Below are positions 44,765 to 54,401 of a DNA stretch of 59,974 bases, in pieces (the stretch's first letter is position 1; each line of letters opens with the position of its first letter). The translations under genes and the position numbers were made by a program. Source of the DNA: Puniceicoccales bacterium (GTDB lineage Bacteria; Verrucomicrobiota; Verrucomicrobiia; Opitutales; JAIRKQ01); the NCBI GenBank assembly GCA_031269795.1, contig JAISYR010000001.1, positions 1 through 59,974 on the forward strand, read 5' to 3'. The notes under the pieces were generated by a model. It made no database searches. It was not told the origin of the DNA and was given only the letters and a program-made list of their open reading frames with translations.

Positions 44765-45640
44765 ATGATAACGGTCATAGACACCCTAGATGATATCGAG
44801 AAAAGGCTAAAGGTTGCCGATAGTAACACTTTGGTGGTGTTTGATTGTGATGAAGTACTAACGACGCTTTCTGAACAAGTTTGGCAAGCTCGAAATCATG
44901 ATTTTTTCGTCAAATGGTGTGCCGAGAATATTTCTAATTTTTCAGAGGAAGCGCTATACGAAATTGCCACTTCCATTTTAGTATCCAGCAAAAATCTGTT
45001 GGTAAATCAGCGAATGCCGGAGCTTGTCGAAAGTTTGCGTGGAAGAGATATAAAATCCATCGTCTTGACTGCACTTTCTACGCAACCCGTTGCCACCATA
45101 ACGGATCCGATGGCATGGAGAATATCGACATTGGAAAATTTCGGATATAATTTTAGGATGTTTTGGCCTTCATTGCCCGATAAACATTTTAAAGAATTTT
45201 TGGGGAAATATCCACCAGCCTATGGTTCGGGCGTAGTTTGCTGTGGAAGTATTCCCAAATCACGATGTTTGATGGCGTTTCTCGCATATGCCAACATTAC
45301 GCCAGACAAAATAATTTTCATAGATGATAAAGTAGAAAACCTAGAAGATGTTGGAAAGCAATGCGATCTTGCGAGGATTGAATTTCTTGGAATTAGGTAT
45401 ACGGAAGCCCACAAATTGGTCTCTCCTATCCCTTTTTGTGCAAATAAAATTGAGTATCAATTGACAACTTTAAAGGAAAAAAGCGTCTGGATACCCGATA
45501 GTGCCCTGGAAGAAAATTTAGCATCGAGCTCTAAGTTTGAATACCAACTGGCAACCCCAAAAGAAGAAATATCGACGCTAAATGCAAAGGAGCAACCTGT
45601 TGCGGTCTCGGAATTTAAAATGACGGAGCAAGAAAAATAG
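44765..45640 (+). CDS. DUF2608-like HAD-superfamily protein
   Basis: A 291-residue protein with HAD phosphatase motifs: LVVFDCDEVL (motif I, DxD), IVLTALST (motif II, Thr), a lysine in KSRC and IIFIDDKVENLEDV (motif IV). This arrangement matches DUF2608, known mainly from Chlamydiae, Legionella and Rickettsiales. No signal peptide is seen, whereas many members of the family have one. After about residue 225 the sequence becomes a low-complexity, charged tail with the imperfect repeat EYQLTTLKE and EYQLATPKE, probably disordered. The gene stands alone between 250-bp and 190-bp gaps. Substrate is unknown. Confidence 0.75.
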   Translation: MITVIDTLDDIEKRLKVADSNTLVVFDCDEVLTTLSEQVWQARNHDFFVKWCAENISNFSEEALYEIATSILVSSKNLLVNQRMPELVESLRGRDIKSIVLTALSTQPVATITDPMAWRISTLENFGYNFRMFWPSLPDKHFKEFLGKYPPAYGSGVVCCGSIPKSRCLMAFLAYANITPDKIIFIDDKVENLEDVGKQCDLARIEFLGIRYTEAHKLVSPIPFCANKIEYQLTTLKEKSVWIPDSALEENLASSSKFEYQLATPKEEISTLNAKEQPVAVSEFKMTEQEK

Positions 45641-45832
45641 TATCGAGCTTATCCACGTAAAATATTCCGAGAAGCCTTTAGTCCCATCATACTGGCCGTT
45701 CAACTTTTCACTGGGAAACATTTACCTTGACACAGAAGATATCCCTGTGCAAACTTCTCCTTTGGAGAGCAATTTCAAACCGATTTGTAAATTTTGCTGT
45801 AAATGTTTCATAGGCGTTGAAATTGGAAAATT

Positions 45833-47200
45833 ATGAACGTCCATACCGGCCAGGTAGAATCATTTTTGAATGCCATTTCTCATTTAGTTTGGGGATGGCC
45901 ATTGATTATATTTATAATTGGGACAGGTGTATATTTTTCCATTAGGTTAAGGTTGTTGAGCTTCTCAAAACTGGGATTGTCTTTGAAATACGCAATATCA
46001 GAAAACGTCCATGGGAAAACGGGTACAGGAAATATTTCAATATTTGCATCACTGTGCACGTCACTGTCGGCAACGCTTGGAACAGGAAATATCGTGGGTA
46101 TAGCAGTCGCCATTGCCGTAGGAGGCCCTGGATCACTTTTTTGGCTGTGGGTTTCGTCCTTTTTTAGCCTAGCTCTCAAGTATTCGGAAGGTGTCCTAGC
46201 CATAAAGTACAGAAAGGTTGAAAAGAATGGAAATGTTTCCGGTGGCCCTATGTATTATATCCGCATGGGGTTAAATAATGTTTTTTTGGCAAAAGTATTC
46301 GCATTTTTTGGCATGATGGTTGCTTTAATTGGGGTCGGGACCGTAGCTCAAAGCAATTCCATCGCAGTTACCCTATCGTCTTTCGGAACATCCAACATCG
46401 TTACAACGATCATGCTGGTCATCGTTGTCGGAATGGTAACCATGGGAGGATTACAAAGGATATCCACCGTTGTAGAAAAAATTGTACCCTTTATGACCAT
46501 ATTTTATATCGGGGCTGCCATTTTGGTATTAGCAGCAAATATTACCCGCCTTCCCTCCATATTGTATTCCATTGTTTGCAGTGCATTTTCTCCAAAATCG
46601 ATTTTGGGAGCGGGGACTGGGATCACTGCCACAATCGCGGCCAGCGTTGGAGCAAGTCGCGGTATTTTTTCCCACGAGGCGGGACTGGGGAGCGCCGCCA
46701 TAGCTGCAGCTGCTGCAAGAACCGATTCTCCTTGTAGGCAAGGACTGGTATCGATGTCAGGGGCTCTATTGAGTGTGGTCGTCTGTACGATGACCGGCCT
46801 AGTCATATTAATCGCAACGGATAGGTCTTCCCCTCTGGAAGGAGCAATACTGACATCGCAGGCATTTGCCCATGGGCTAGGAATGCCAGAAGTTGGCAAG
46901 ATCATAGTTGGGTTCAGCATCATATTGTTTGCATTTACAACCATTATCGGGTGGAATTATTACGGTGAACAATGTACCCAATTCCTCTTTGGTCGCAAGG
47001 CCATAGTGCCCTACAAAATACTGTTTATTTTCTTCGTTGCCATTGGTCCATTTTTCAGGATTAATGCCATTCTATCGTTGGCTGATATCGTAACAGGGTT
47101 TATGGCCATTCCAAACCTCATGGGCTTAATCGGTTTGAGAAAGGCAATTCTTCAGGAAACAAACATATTTTTTTCGAATTCGAAGAAACATAACGGATAA
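45833..47200 (+). CDS. Alanine/glycine:cation symporter (AGCS family)
   Basis: A 455-residue inner-membrane transporter with about ten hydrophobic helices. The AGCS signatures are clear: TGTGNISIFASLCTSLSATL, GTGNIVGIAVAIAVGGPG and FWLWVSSFF near the start, then VGASRGIFSHEAGLGSAAIA in the middle. These proteins import alanine or glycine with Na+ or H+. Length is usual. I chose the ATG at 45833; no strong ribosome binding site precedes it. It likely supplies amino acids from the environment or a host. Confidence 0.93.
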   Translation: MNVHTGQVESFLNAISHLVWGWPLIIFIIGTGVYFSIRLRLLSFSKLGLSLKYAISENVHGKTGTGNISIFASLCTSLSATLGTGNIVGIAVAIAVGGPGSLFWLWVSSFFSLALKYSEGVLAIKYRKVEKNGNVSGGPMYYIRMGLNNVFLAKVFAFFGMMVALIGVGTVAQSNSIAVTLSSFGTSNIVTTIMLVIVVGMVTMGGLQRISTVVEKIVPFMTIFYIGAAILVLAANITRLPSILYSIVCSAFSPKSILGAGTGITATIAASVGASRGIFSHEAGLGSAAIAAAAARTDSPCRQGLVSMSGALLSVVVCTMTGLVILIATDRSSPLEGAILTSQAFAHGLGMPEVGKIIVGFSIILFAFTTIIGWNYYGEQCTQFLFGRKAIVPYKILFIFFVAIGPFFRINAILSLADIVTGFMAIPNLMGLIGLRKAILQETNIFFSNSKKHNG

Positions 47201-47315
47201 AATACAAACAGCGCCTAGACTTCGCACGCTTTACCTCAATTTTTAGCGTTAATTGCCACGAAATAATTTTATTTTAAAAAAAACTTGTAAATTCATTAAA
47301 AATAATAATGTTGCC

Positions 47316-47329
47316 CCCTAGCGCTAGGG
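47316..47329. promoter_or_regulatory. Perfect 14-bp palindrome upstream of rpsO
   Basis: CCCTAGCGCTAGGG is a perfect GC-rich palindrome in AT-rich surroundings, 120 bp before the rpsO ATG. A promoter-like AT-rich stretch (TTGTAA near 47285 and TAATGT near 47306) precedes it, so it could be an operator just after the transcription start or a short RNA hairpin. No partner regulator is identified. Confidence 0.35.
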
Positions 47330-47449
47330 TCGGAGGATCTCGTGATTTTTGTTGTATTAAACACAGCAATTTGGCGGAGTTTGTGGATAATCTTCTACTA
47401 CTCGGGCATATGTTTGTATGCTCCAAAATCATGAAAATGTAATAAATTA

Positions 47450-47704
47450 ATGGACAAAGTTGATATAATTTCCGAATTCGGGAAAAACGAAAAAGATACG
47501 GGCTCGAGTTGCGTTCAAGTAGCTCTTCTTACCCACAGGATCAAACATTTAACAGAACACCTAAAGGTTCACAGGAAAGATTTTCATTCCCGCCGTGGTC
47601 TCGTCGCAATGACGAACCGTCGTAGAAAATTACTAAGCCATATGAAGCTTAGTGATCCCGAAGGTTATAGGGAAGTAATTCAGAAGTTGAACTTGCGCAA
47701 GTAA
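47450..47704 (+). CDS. rpsO: 30S ribosomal protein S15
   Basis: An 84-residue protein with the S15 pattern: DTGSSCVQVALLTHRIKHL, the RNA-binding HRKDFHSRRGL and RRRKLLSHM, and a short basic tail. S15 binds the central domain of 16S rRNA early in 30S assembly. It is a little shorter than the usual 88-89 residues. It is followed by pnp, 111 bp away, the classical rpsO-pnp arrangement. Confidence 0.97.
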   Translation: MDKVDIISEFGKNEKDTGSSCVQVALLTHRIKHLTEHLKVHRKDFHSRRGLVAMTNRRRKLLSHMKLSDPEGYREVIQKLNLRK

Positions 47705-47815
47705 TGTACGAATGAATTTTTCTACAATGGAGCAGGTTGTTGCTAGGAAATCGGTAGCTAAATTTTGGTATTATCAAAGATGATGAAGAAATAATTAAAT
47801 ATAAGGAAATAATAG

Positions 47816-50128
47816 ATGAATCATAAATATGAAGTAGAGGTCGATGAGTTTTCGATGAAATTTTCTGCGGGAACGTTGGCGAAACAGGCGAATGGTGCGG
47901 TATGGGTAACTTCCGGCGAAACCACGATTTTGGTGACTGCAACAGCCGCTAACACATTACATCCTAATCAGGATTTCTTCCCATTGTCCGTTGACTATCG
48001 CGAGAAATTTTCCGCGGCAGGTCGCATGCCAGGTGGTTACAACAAGCGGGAGGGTAGGCCATCGGAAAAAGAAATTTTAACAGCTAGGATGTGTGACCGT
48101 CCCCTACGGCCACTTTTCCCAAAAGGTTTTTTGAACGAGGTCCAAGTCATGGGGACCCTCTATTCGACGGATTTAAAAAATGAAGCTGATGTTTTGATGG
48201 TAAATGGAGCATCGGCGGCTCTGATGTGTTCGAATATACCGTGGAATGGACCGATTGGATGTGTCAGAATTGGAGAAATCGATGGCAAATTTGTCGCAGG
48301 TCCAACCAATGAACAAATGTTTTCGTCTACCCTCGATTTAATATACGTTGGCAATGAGTTTAATATGATGATGATCGAAGGTAACGCCGATCAAATTTCA
48401 GAGGAACGCTTTATCGAAGCCCTAGAATTTGGGCAACAGCAAATACAGCCAATTATCGCTGCTCAAAAAAAATTAGCCGCACTGGTTGGTAAACCAAAGA
48501 AACAGTTTGATTTAGTTTTGCCAAAGGAAGAAATTGTCAAAATTTGTGCTACCTTCGTTGACAAACTAAAGAATGCGGTGTTTCAGGATGGTAAGTTGGA
48601 GCGTGAAAATGCGGTTATGGTAATTAAAGAGGAGGCCAAAGCTGCCATAGTCGAAAAATTGGGGGAAGCGGAATTCTGCGAAATATCACTCAACATGGCA
48701 TTCGAAGAACTACAAGAAGAATTATATAGAAACAATATCCTCGACAATGGCCGCCGCGTAGATGGCCGCGGGTTAACAGAATTGCGCCCTATTGAATGTG
48801 CGACGGATGTATTGCCAATCGTCCATGGCTCTTCACTGTTTCAGCGGGGAGAAACACAAGCCTTGGTATCGCTGACACTGGGATGCTCCGACGGTTCCCA
48901 GGAAATCGATGCCATTACGGGGGGCGTCCAATCAAAATCCTTCTATCTACACTATAATTTTCCACCATTTTCCGTCGGAGAAACCGGTAAAATTGGGACC
49001 GTTGGACGGCGTGAAATTGGTCACGGTGCATTGGCGGAACGTTCCCTGTCGCCCATAATTCCATCCGAAGATATTTTTCCCTATTCCATCCGCATAGTTT
49101 CTGATATTTTGGAATCGAATGGGTCATCCTCCATGGCAAGTGTCTGTGGCGGCTGTTTAGCCCTTATGGATGCGGGAATCCCCATTACTGGCACTGTGGC
49201 CGGTATTTCCATTGGGCTAGTAACTCGTAACGATAAGAACGGAAATATTTCCAAGCACGTAATTTTAACCGATATCATAGGAACCGAAGATCATTTTGGC
49301 GACATGGATTTTAAACTCTCTGGGACAAGAAATGGTATTACTGGGTTTCAGCTCGACCTGAAAATTCCAGGATTGCCGATCGAAATTGCCGGAGTAGCAA
49401 TTGCGCAAAGTAAAAATGCTAGGATGCAAATCTTGGACATCATGGAATCCGTCATCCCTGGCCCACGGGAGAGTTTAAAGCCAAATGCTCCGAAAATTCA
49501 TAGTATGAAAATTGATCCTGATAAAATCGGGGCTTTGATCGGACCAGGAGGGAAAAATATCAAACGAATAACGGAAATAACTGGGGCTCAAATCGATATC
49601 AATGAGGACAATAGTGGAAAAATTCTGGTATTTGCCCCCAATGAGGATGCCCTGGAACGGGCCGTAAAAGAAATTAGTTTGGTCTGTTCCGAAATAGAAG
49701 AAGGGCAAGTCTATAGGGGTAAAGTAATGTCAATCAAAGAATTTGGGGTTTTTGTCGAATGTTTACCAGGGAAAGAAGGACTTGTCCACGTTTCTGAAAT
49801 GGCAGATTTTCGGGTGGAAAATCCAGCGGACATTTGCAAAATTGGTGATGAAATTATCATTAAGTGCATCGGTGTGGATGATAAAGGCCGCGTCAGGTTA
49901 AGTCGCCGAGCTGTAATTTGTGAAGCTAAAGGTGTTCCCTATGAAATGACCATGCCAAAATCATCCCATGGCGACAAATTTCAACGTTCCTCAGGACACT
50001 CCAGGAATGGTCGATCCTCCGGTGGTGATCGGGAAAGACGGTTCAGGAAAGATTTTCGAAATGAGGGCGATAGGCGCGGATCACAGGGTGATAGGAGAGA
50101 TAGCCGTAGCGACAGGAGGGGGAATTAA
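47816..50128 (+). CDS. pnp: Polyribonucleotide nucleotidyltransferase (PNPase)
   Basis: A 770-residue phosphorolytic 3'-5' exoribonuclease. Two RNase PH domains flank a helical domain ([26 protein letters not shown] in the first, given as pieces: [14 protein letters not shown], and [15 protein letters not shown] in the second). A KH domain ([16 protein letters not shown]) and an S1 domain ([19 protein letters not shown]) follow. The last 50 residues are an Arg/Gly/Ser/Asp-rich tail with repeats of GDRR, longer than in E. coli and likely RNA-binding. AAGGA lies 8 bp before the ATG. Confidence 0.97.
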   Translation: MNHKYEVEVDEFSMKFSAGTLAKQANGAVWVTSGETTILVTATAANTLHPNQDFFPLSVDYREKFSAAGRMPGGYNKREGRPSEKEILTARMCDRPLRPLFPKGFLNEVQVMGTLYSTDLKNEADVLMVNGASAALMCSNIPWNGPIGCVRIGEIDGKFVAGPTNEQMFSSTLDLIYVGNEFNMMMIEGNADQISEERFIEALEFGQQQIQPIIAAQKKLAALVGKPKKQFDLVLPKEEIVKICATFVDKLKNAVFQDGKLERENAVMVIKEEAKAAIVEKLGEAEFCEISLNMAFEELQEELYRNNILDNGRRVDGRGLTELRPIECATDVLPIVHGSSLFQRGETQALVSLTLGCSDGSQEIDAITGGVQSKSFYLHYNFPPFSVGETGKIGTVGRREIGHGALAERSLSPIIPSEDIFPYSIRIVSDILESNGSSSMASVCGGCLALMDAGIPITGTVAGISIGLVTRNDKNGNISKHVILTDIIGTEDHFGDMDFKLSGTRNGITGFQLDLKIPGLPIEIAGVAIAQSKNARMQILDIMESVIPGPRESLKPNAPKIHSMKIDPDKIGALIGPGGKNIKRITEITGAQIDINEDNSGKILVFAPNEDALERAVKEISLVCSEIEEGQVYRGKVMSIKEFGVFVECLPGKEGLVHVSEMADFRVENPADICKIGDEIIIKCIGVDDKGRVRLSRRAVICEAKGVPYEMTMPKSSHGDKFQRSSGHSRNGRSSGGDRERRFRKDFRNEGDRRGSQGDRRDSRSDRRGN

Positions 50129-50138
50129 ATTCCCCTTT
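50119..50138 (+). terminator. Putative terminator hairpin at the end of pnp
   Basis: GGGGAATT-A-AATTCCCC is a perfect 17-base palindrome followed by TTT. The pnp stop codon TAA lies in its loop. The stem is strong but the T-tract is short, so termination efficiency is uncertain. It could also protect the 3' end of the mRNA. Confidence 0.45.
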
Positions 50139-50199
50139 GAAAGGCTCTTTATCGTCTGATATACCACCTAAGAAATTTGAGCTTGGGCAATGGAATGGA

Positions 50200-51627
50200 T
50201 TATTCAATGTACTGATTGGCCATTATCGTTGGTTTATTGGCCAGCTGTTTCCATTTTGTCAGAAAATCATACTTGTTGTCTGCAAACATCGGACTTATTT
50301 CGATGTCAAAGGGTGGCAATCCATTGGAGTCTGTCGGAATATCCGTTCCTACGGCCAACAACCAGCTGGTGAAAAGCTTCAATTGGTCCTGCAAGCAAGT
50401 TTTTAAAGAATCCAGTCCGTCAATGTTTTTTATGGGACTGAAATTGGACAATCTGTCGCTTTCCAGGATAATTGTCCTTTCGGCGAAAGGTAGAATATCA
50501 AATATAAACATTTCTAGCTTTAATCCATTGGCTACCTGGGGAATAATAGGCTCACCAAGTAGATTTATGGTTGGAACGGTCTTTTGAGCAATGTGGTATG
50601 GAATTTCAGAATGAATATCTTTACCATTGAATTGTTTTATAAATTGGACATCCAGAAGGTGTATCCCCGTGTTGCCTGCACAAAATACAAGATTACCTGC
50701 CGCATCACGCAACATGGCCTGTTCTTTGGGTAAATCGGAGTATTCGACAACACAGCTTCTGCCCTTTCTTTCACAAAAGACTCCAACCTTTTCTTCCGGA
50801 TATAATTTACGAATCATCCGGGAAGATATTTGGGATTGATTTTTTACGTGGGATCCGATAAAATACGGGTCGATGCACCTGGCGAGAGGGTTGTCGATTT
50901 GAAAATAGCTTATGATTTCAATGCCCAAGTTTTCTAACATTGCGAGTAAACCCGATCGGCCAAGAGCTTTTAAAGCTCCACCATGTCCGTCTGGGTGCAT
51001 GGCGATTTTATTCCTCGTTTCCATGATGAATTTCCCATCATTGGTAATCGCCGGCATCTGTCCTTGCTTGACAAAATGAATATTCCCAACCCCAAAGGAA
51101 TCATTTTTTCCGAAGAATTCCATGGTCTCATTGTGAGTCCGTTCGCTTGTCATTATTATCCAATGGATTGGAGTTTCATATTTTCGCTCAGCAGCTTTTA
51201 CCTTTTCGGCAAATATTTGGAAAAGCGATTTCTTTTTCAACGATGTTGCTTGCAGTATACCCTTAGGAACTACACAACCTAGGCGCGTCCCTTCGCCTCC
51301 TGCCACTGTAAACGCCGCAACTTTACCAGCCCTTATGGTTTGTTCCCCAACGATTATAGTCTCCTTACACTTTTGCCAATCGACTTCGGAATTTGGGAAT
51401 TTTATAAATTTGGCAGGAGTTATGGCTGTGGTATGCTTGTCGGGTTGAAAGTTTTTATGGAGGACATTTTCTATAATTTGGGATAAATAATCTAAATTTA
51501 GACTCTTGGCCTGTTGCAGCAACAGTAACTGTTCTTCACTGGAAAGAATTTCCCAAAATTTGAAAACATGTTCCTGCCCATATTTACAAAATTGCAACCT
51601 TAACTCTTTAGCTTGTTTATCGGTCAT
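50200..51627 (-). CDS. UDP-N-acetylglucosamine pyrophosphorylase-like (UDPGP family, eukaryote-type)
   Basis: A 475-residue nucleotidyltransferase. The uridylyltransferase loop AGGEGTRLGCVVPKG (near residues 110-124) is the UAP1/UGP consensus (GGxGTRLGxxxPKG). Also seen are the later blocks HPDGHGGALKAL, which binds the uracil/sugar, SYFQIDNPLARCIDP and SSRMIRKLYPEEKVGVF. The order matches UAP (UTP + GlcNAc-1-P) rather than bacterial GlmU, which is a different protein with a left-handed helix domain. It would supply UDP-GlcNAc for peptidoglycan and LPS if GlmU is missing. It lies 6 bp after an FtsB-like gene on the same strand. Confidence 0.87.
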   Translation of the reverse strand: MTDKQAKELRLQFCKYGQEHVFKFWEILSSEEQLLLLQQAKSLNLDYLSQIIENVLHKNFQPDKHTTAITPAKFIKFPNSEVDWQKCKETIIVGEQTIRAGKVAAFTVAGGEGTRLGCVVPKGILQATSLKKKSLFQIFAEKVKAAERKYETPIHWIIMTSERTHNETMEFFGKNDSFGVGNIHFVKQGQMPAITNDGKFIMETRNKIAMHPDGHGGALKALGRSGLLAMLENLGIEIISYFQIDNPLARCIDPYFIGSHVKNQSQISSRMIRKLYPEEKVGVFCERKGRSCVVEYSDLPKEQAMLRDAAGNLVFCAGNTGIHLLDVQFIKQFNGKDIHSEIPYHIAQKTVPTINLLGEPIIPQVANGLKLEMFIFDILPFAERTIILESDRLSNFSPIKNIDGLDSLKTCLQDQLKLFTSWLLAVGTDIPTDSNGLPPFDIEISPMFADNKYDFLTKWKQLANKPTIMANQYIE

Positions 51628-51633
51628 ACCGTT

Positions 51634-51918
51634 TTAATCCTCAAATTTAAAAACTGTTTCCTTATCCTTTATGTATCCCGTTTTTTGATGGGTTACTTGT
51701 TCCATAAAATCTTTATCCGTCAACATTTTTCGCATATGATCCTGCTTCAGAATAAATTGATTTTCCGCAGTTTGTCTCTTCTCAAATAAACCATTTAATT
51801 TTTTCGAAAGTCGAATTTCTTCACGCCTCGTGTCGATTAGCGACATTGTCAATTTGATATTGATAAAAGATAAAATCCCAAGAATAAATATGAGAATAAC
51901 TTTTTGGCTAGTTTTCAT
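51634..51918 (-). CDS. FtsB/DivIC-like septum protein
   Basis: A 94-residue single-pass membrane protein. Residues 5-27 form a hydrophobic helix (VILIFILGILSFINIKLT). A short coiled coil follows, and the C-terminus EQVTHQKTGYIKDKETVFKF matches the FtsB/DivIC ending (family pattern AREKLGYVKPGExVYxF). These proteins link FtsL and FtsQ in the divisome. The sequence is too short to exclude an unrelated membrane coiled-coil protein. It is co-directional with, and 6 bp upstream of, the pyrophosphorylase gene. Confidence 0.65.
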   Translation of the reverse strand: MKTSQKVILIFILGILSFINIKLTMSLIDTRREEIRLSKKLNGLFEKRQTAENQFILKQDHMRKMLTDKDFMEQVTHQKTGYIKDKETVFKFED

Positions 51919-52141
51919 CGCTACACGCTACAAAGTATAGCCACGGTAAAAAAATATTAAAAAATTAAAAGATAAAAATGTCATAGCCGGCAGTAATATT
52001 CAAATACATAGGGCCTATTTATCTGTGCACGACAAGGACATTTCCTTTTGTCATGGGCAATAGAGGACCAATGGGAACCAATTGTCTTGCAAGAAATTGA
52101 ACAATTCTATACTCCCATATTCGCACGATGCAAGGGCATAC

Positions 52142-53542
52142 ATGGATTTGACCAATCAAACATTTCAGAAATTATCAAATATTGAAGTATGGGAGAAGGC
52201 GTTGGATATTTGCAAAGAACTTGCCTATGCCGGTGCCAGGCCATATTTTGTGGGTGGGTGTGTCAGAGACGCCATTCAAAGAAAGCAATTTTCAGACTTC
52301 GACATAGAAGTTTTTGGTATGTCGTTGGTTGATATCGAAAAGATCCTGGCATCAAGGTTCGCAATTGAAAAAACCGGAAAGGCTTTCTGTGTTCTCAAAA
52401 TTCATGGTTTCCCCATCGATGTTTCCGTCCCGCGTACCGAAACAAAAATCGGGAATAAACATAGGGATTTTTCCGTTAATTTTCTTGAAAAGTGCGATGT
52501 TAAAACCGCCGCCAGCCGCCGAGATTTTACCATAAATGCCATATATTTCGATGCCATGGATGAAAAAATCATCGACGAATTTAACGGATTAAAAGATCTG
52601 AAGTTGGGCACTTTGCGCCACGTTGGGGAAAATTTTTCCGAAGACCCTTTGAGGGTGCTAAGAGGCATGCAATTCGCAGGAAGGTTCAATCTAAAGGCTA
52701 CCAATGAAACTCTTTGTCTGTGTAAAAATTTATCCCCGGAAGGCCTTTCCAGGGAGCGAATTTTTTCGGAGTGGGAAAAATTGGTATTATATTCCGAAAC
52801 ACCATCCCTGGGACTACGATTTCTCAAAGATGCTGGTTGGTTAAAATTTTTTCCTCAGATTGAAGCTCTTGACAGATGCCCCCAGGATGCCGACCAACAT
52901 GGGGAAGGGTCCGTATTCGAACATGCATCTATGGCCCTCGATGTGTTTGCTAAAAACAAAATCGGTGATAGGCAAGAAGATCTTATCCTTGGGTTCGCTG
53001 CCCTATGCCATGATTTCGGAAAGCCTTATGTGGTGATGCGGGATGCAAATGGGATTCACCACTATGGGCACGATGAAATTGGTGGACCATATGTGGAAGA
53101 ATTTTTAAAGTCTATCAATGCTCCAAATTATTTAATCGAAGCGGTATTGCCTCTGGTAAGGTGGCACATGGTCCCACGATTTTTATATAGGGATAATAGG
53201 GCCGATTCTGCCATTCTACATTTGGCGAATGATGTGGGACGAATGGATAGGTTGATAAGGTTATGTTACATTGATAACATGGGGCGGATAAGTAACGACA
53301 AACACAATGGTAAGGTGATAGATTGGCTAGAGGAAACGGCCAAAAAATTTGGAGTATTTGCAAACCAACCTATGCCGATCATTCAAGGTCGCGATTTGAT
53401 CCAATGCGGACTGTCTCCATCGGACCAGTTTTCTGAAATATTAGATCGATGTTTTATGGCCCAGTTAAATTGCGAATTTTTAGACCACACTTCGGGGATT
53501 GTGTATCTGCGAAAAATAATTCAAGATGGTGACACATTGTGA
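52142..53542 (+). CDS. CCA tRNA nucleotidyltransferase / poly(A) polymerase family with HD domain
   Basis: A 466-residue class II nucleotidyltransferase. The motif YFVGGCVRDAI (residues 35-45) is followed by DFDIEVFG with the two metal-binding aspartates D52 and D54. RRDFTINAIYFD and EDPLRVLRGMQFAGRF are the later conserved blocks. After about 260 residues an HD phosphohydrolase domain appears (LCHDFGKPYV, YGHDEIGG). This fits the multifunctional CCA-adding enzyme. The encoded CCA of tRNA-Gly suggests a repair role for at least that tRNA. I chose the ATG at 52142; a TTG 20 codons upstream is in frame. Its stop overlaps mreC by 4 bp. Confidence 0.88.
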   Translation: MDLTNQTFQKLSNIEVWEKALDICKELAYAGARPYFVGGCVRDAIQRKQFSDFDIEVFGMSLVDIEKILASRFAIEKTGKAFCVLKIHGFPIDVSVPRTETKIGNKHRDFSVNFLEKCDVKTAASRRDFTINAIYFDAMDEKIIDEFNGLKDLKLGTLRHVGENFSEDPLRVLRGMQFAGRFNLKATNETLCLCKNLSPEGLSRERIFSEWEKLVLYSETPSLGLRFLKDAGWLKFFPQIEALDRCPQDADQHGEGSVFEHASMALDVFAKNKIGDRQEDLILGFAALCHDFGKPYVVMRDANGIHHYGHDEIGGPYVEEFLKSINAPNYLIEAVLPLVRWHMVPRFLYRDNRADSAILHLANDVGRMDRLIRLCYIDNMGRISNDKHNGKVIDWLEETAKKFGVFANQPMPIIQGRDLIQCGLSPSDQFSEILDRCFMAQLNCEFLDHTSGIVYLRKIIQDGDTL

Positions 53543-54399
53543 AAGGTTCGAAAAAATTTTCAGAAAATTGTTTGCCCATTGCGGATAAACGACGCAATGT
53601 TGCCAGCTATTACCTGCCGTTAGTTTTCATCATTGCATTGATGTGGCTTGTTCCCATATCATTTCAAAATAACATCAAATCTGCTTTTGCCTATGCCCAA
53701 ATCCCGATCTATGCAGCATCCGTTCAGTTGGAAAATCTGCGAAGTGCTTTTTTCAAAGGGACTCTTGCAAAGAGAGACCTAATTACCTTCTGTGAAAACC
53801 TGATGCGGGAAAACGTAGCTTTACAATTAAAAGTCGCCACATTACCGGAGAATATTTCCAGCATTGCCAAATCCGAACAAGAGTATCGTATTGGAAATTT
53901 TATGGTGAAGCCAGCCAGAGTAATTCGTAGGGATATTGCTTCTTGGACCAACGAATTGATCGTCGATGTTGGAACAAACCATGGAGTTGCTGAGGGGATG
54001 GGTGTAATTTCTCAAAATTATGTGGTAGGTCGCATAAAATCGGTACATGCCAAAACTTCCGTCGTTGAACTAATTTCATCTCCGCAATTCAGGATGGTGG
54101 TCCATGCAAGGGAAGATGGCTCCAGGTTTCCCATAGTATTTTCCGGAAATGGGCACAATTTTTTTAGTCAGGCCACTGGAATTGCAACGAATATTCCAAC
54201 GGAAATTGTGTCAGATGGAGAACCAATAAGTTTCGTCACATCGGAACTATCCGGAGCATTTCCAAAAAATATTTCGGTGGGGTTTATAAAATCTCCAGGA
54301 GAACATGGGGGCCGTTTTTTTTCATCGGATGTTATCCTAAATAACGACCTACTGTCAAAACTATACCAGGTTGCGATCCTGATAAATTTAGGAGATTGA
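53539..54399 (+). CDS. mreC: Rod-shape determining protein MreC
   Basis: A 286-residue bitopic inner-membrane protein. A basic N-terminus, one membrane helix (YYLPLVFIIALMWLVPI), a coiled coil near residues 60-100, and two periplasmic beta domains with GTNHGVAEGMGVISQ and YVVGRI, the usual MreC pattern. It scaffolds PBP2/RodA and MreB for side-wall growth. The GTG start overlaps the preceding stop codon. The mreD-like gene follows at once; mreB is not in the window. Confidence 0.9.
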   Translation: MKGSKKFSENCLPIADKRRNVASYYLPLVFIIALMWLVPISFQNNIKSAFAYAQIPIYAASVQLENLRSAFFKGTLAKRDLITFCENLMRENVALQLKVATLPENISSIAKSEQEYRIGNFMVKPARVIRRDIASWTNELIVDVGTNHGVAEGMGVISQNYVVGRIKSVHAKTSVVELISSPQFRMVVHAREDGSRFPIVFSGNGHNFFSQATGIATNIPTEIVSDGEPISFVTSELSGAFPKNISVGFIKSPGEHGGRFFSSDVILNNDLLSKLYQVAILINLGD

Positions 54400-54401
54400 A
54401 A

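Noticed and set aside
45727..45755. TTGACA upstream of the AGCS symporter as a promoter
   Set aside because: At the right spacing the sequence is CAAACT, which does not resemble a -10 box.
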